From: an uncultured Clostridia bacterium | GTDB taxonomy: Bacteria > Bacillota > Clostridia > TANB77 > CAG-508 | DNA length: 32,525 bases | Direction of reading: 5' to 3' | Assembly (NCBI GenBank): GCA_904384245.1 | Contig: CAJFJM010000005.1 | Location: forward strand, 1-32,525 | Shown: positions 32,235 through 32,525 of the stretch, one piece after another | How the letters are laid out: every line of letters starts with the position of its first letter | Position numbering within the stretch: position 1 is the first letter of the stretch | Program-made: the position numbers and the translations under genes | The notes under the pieces: model-generated | What the model saw: only the letters and a program-made list of their open reading frames with translations | The model's database searches: none | Told to the model about the DNA's origin: nothing

Positions 32235-32525
32235 ATGAAAGAAATAAATTTAAAAAGAGAAACATTAGAAAACCAAAAAGGAATAACAATATTAGCACTA
32301 ATAGTTACAGTAATAATATTGATAATATTAGCAGGAATTACAATATCCACAATAAGTGGAGACAATGGAATAATAACAAATACCTCAAAAGCAAAATTTA
32401 CAACAGAAGTAAAAGATATTCAAGAGCAAATAGAATTAAAAGAAATAAAATCAAATAATGGAAAAGAATATCAATTTGGAAGTTTAGAAGAAATAATAGG
32501 AATTTCAAATGAATACAATAATAAA
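32235..32525 (+). CDS. Second pilin-like surface protein, N-terminal part (runs off window end)
   Basis: The 97 visible residues begin MKEINLKRETLENQKGITILALIVTVIILIILAGITI, a prepilin-like signal (QKG before the helix, no Glu at +5), followed by SGDNGIITNTSKAKFTTEVKDIQEQIELKE, parallel to the gene at 20764. AAAGGACT lies seven to ten bases before the ATG. The shared leader and shared opening indicate a paralogous family of surface proteins under the same control. The remaining part and any CGG sites are outside the window. Confidence 0.8.
   Translation, partial: MKEINLKRETLENQKGITILALIVTVIILIILAGITISTISGDNGIITNTSKAKFTTEVKDIQEQIELKEIKSNNGKEYQFGSLEEIIGISNEYNNK

Overview
The window is a very AT-rich stretch (low-GC coding style, AGA as the main arginine codon, GGAGG-type ribosome binding sites, Gram-positive surface proteins) from a bacterium of the Bacillota, most likely an uncultured gut-type Clostridia lineage. 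This rests on family resemblance: VanRS-like two-component system, class D-type sortase, HxlR regulator, degenerate pilin-like surface proteins, accCDA-fabI fatty-acid genes. Nothing in the window fixes the species.

Layout. 1-3330 is a decayed mobile region: the N-terminal part of a MobV plasmid relaxase, gene fragments and small unknown ORFs. 3337-6250 holds an HxlR regulator with a palindromic operator, a frameshifted metallo-hydrolase-like gene and a DUF362 gene broken by a stop codon, behind a MerR-type promoter with no MerR gene nearby. 6440-9100 has an intracellular LRR/transglutaminase-like protein, a small partner protein, a repeat array and an ATPase gene remnant. 9347-13000 has a Ca2+/cation antiporter, then a VanRS-like system bracketed by two inverted copies of a complex nested-palindrome element. 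13200-15760 has an FAD/Rieske oxidoreductase, a 49-codon gene and an M23 peptidase. 15939-20331 is a fatty-acid initiation/elongation cluster (accC, accD, accA, fabI) with REP-like hairpins between genes. 20537-23300 has a putative invertible promoter, a pilin-like surface protein, a sortase and a short secreted peptide. 23721-26856 has a CNNM/CorC-type transporter and a WG-repeat protein. 27310-31588 has a patatin phospholipase, a NifS-type cysteine desulfurase and a COG2509 flavoprotein. The window ends with a second putative invertible promoter and the start of a second pilin-like gene.

Three signals stand out. (1) Three otherwise intact genes (pilin-like, patatin, nifS) are interrupted by four +1 frameshifts, and all four lie exactly at an in-frame CGG codon. 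Reading CGGN as one four-base codon, or skipping the C and reading GGN = Gly, restores every protein, including conserved glycines of the patatin and NifS families. In-frame CGG is otherwise almost absent from the window. This suggests natural +1 recoding or quadruplet decoding at CGG. (2) Both pilin-like genes are preceded by 152-163 bp segments bounded by exact inverted repeats built like recombinase sites (same arms, locus-specific 5-nt centre). Each segment holds a conserved promoter-like sequence pointing away from the gene: candidate phase-variable invertons in the OFF state. (3) A roughly 104-nt conserved core enclosed in a perfect 35-37 bp stem occurs three times. One copy has a different but fully compensated stem, the mark of selection on structure.

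The main caveat is that several other disruptions (T-run frameshifts, a nonsense codon, decayed fragments) also occur, so assembly error or ordinary pseudogene formation must be excluded for each case.
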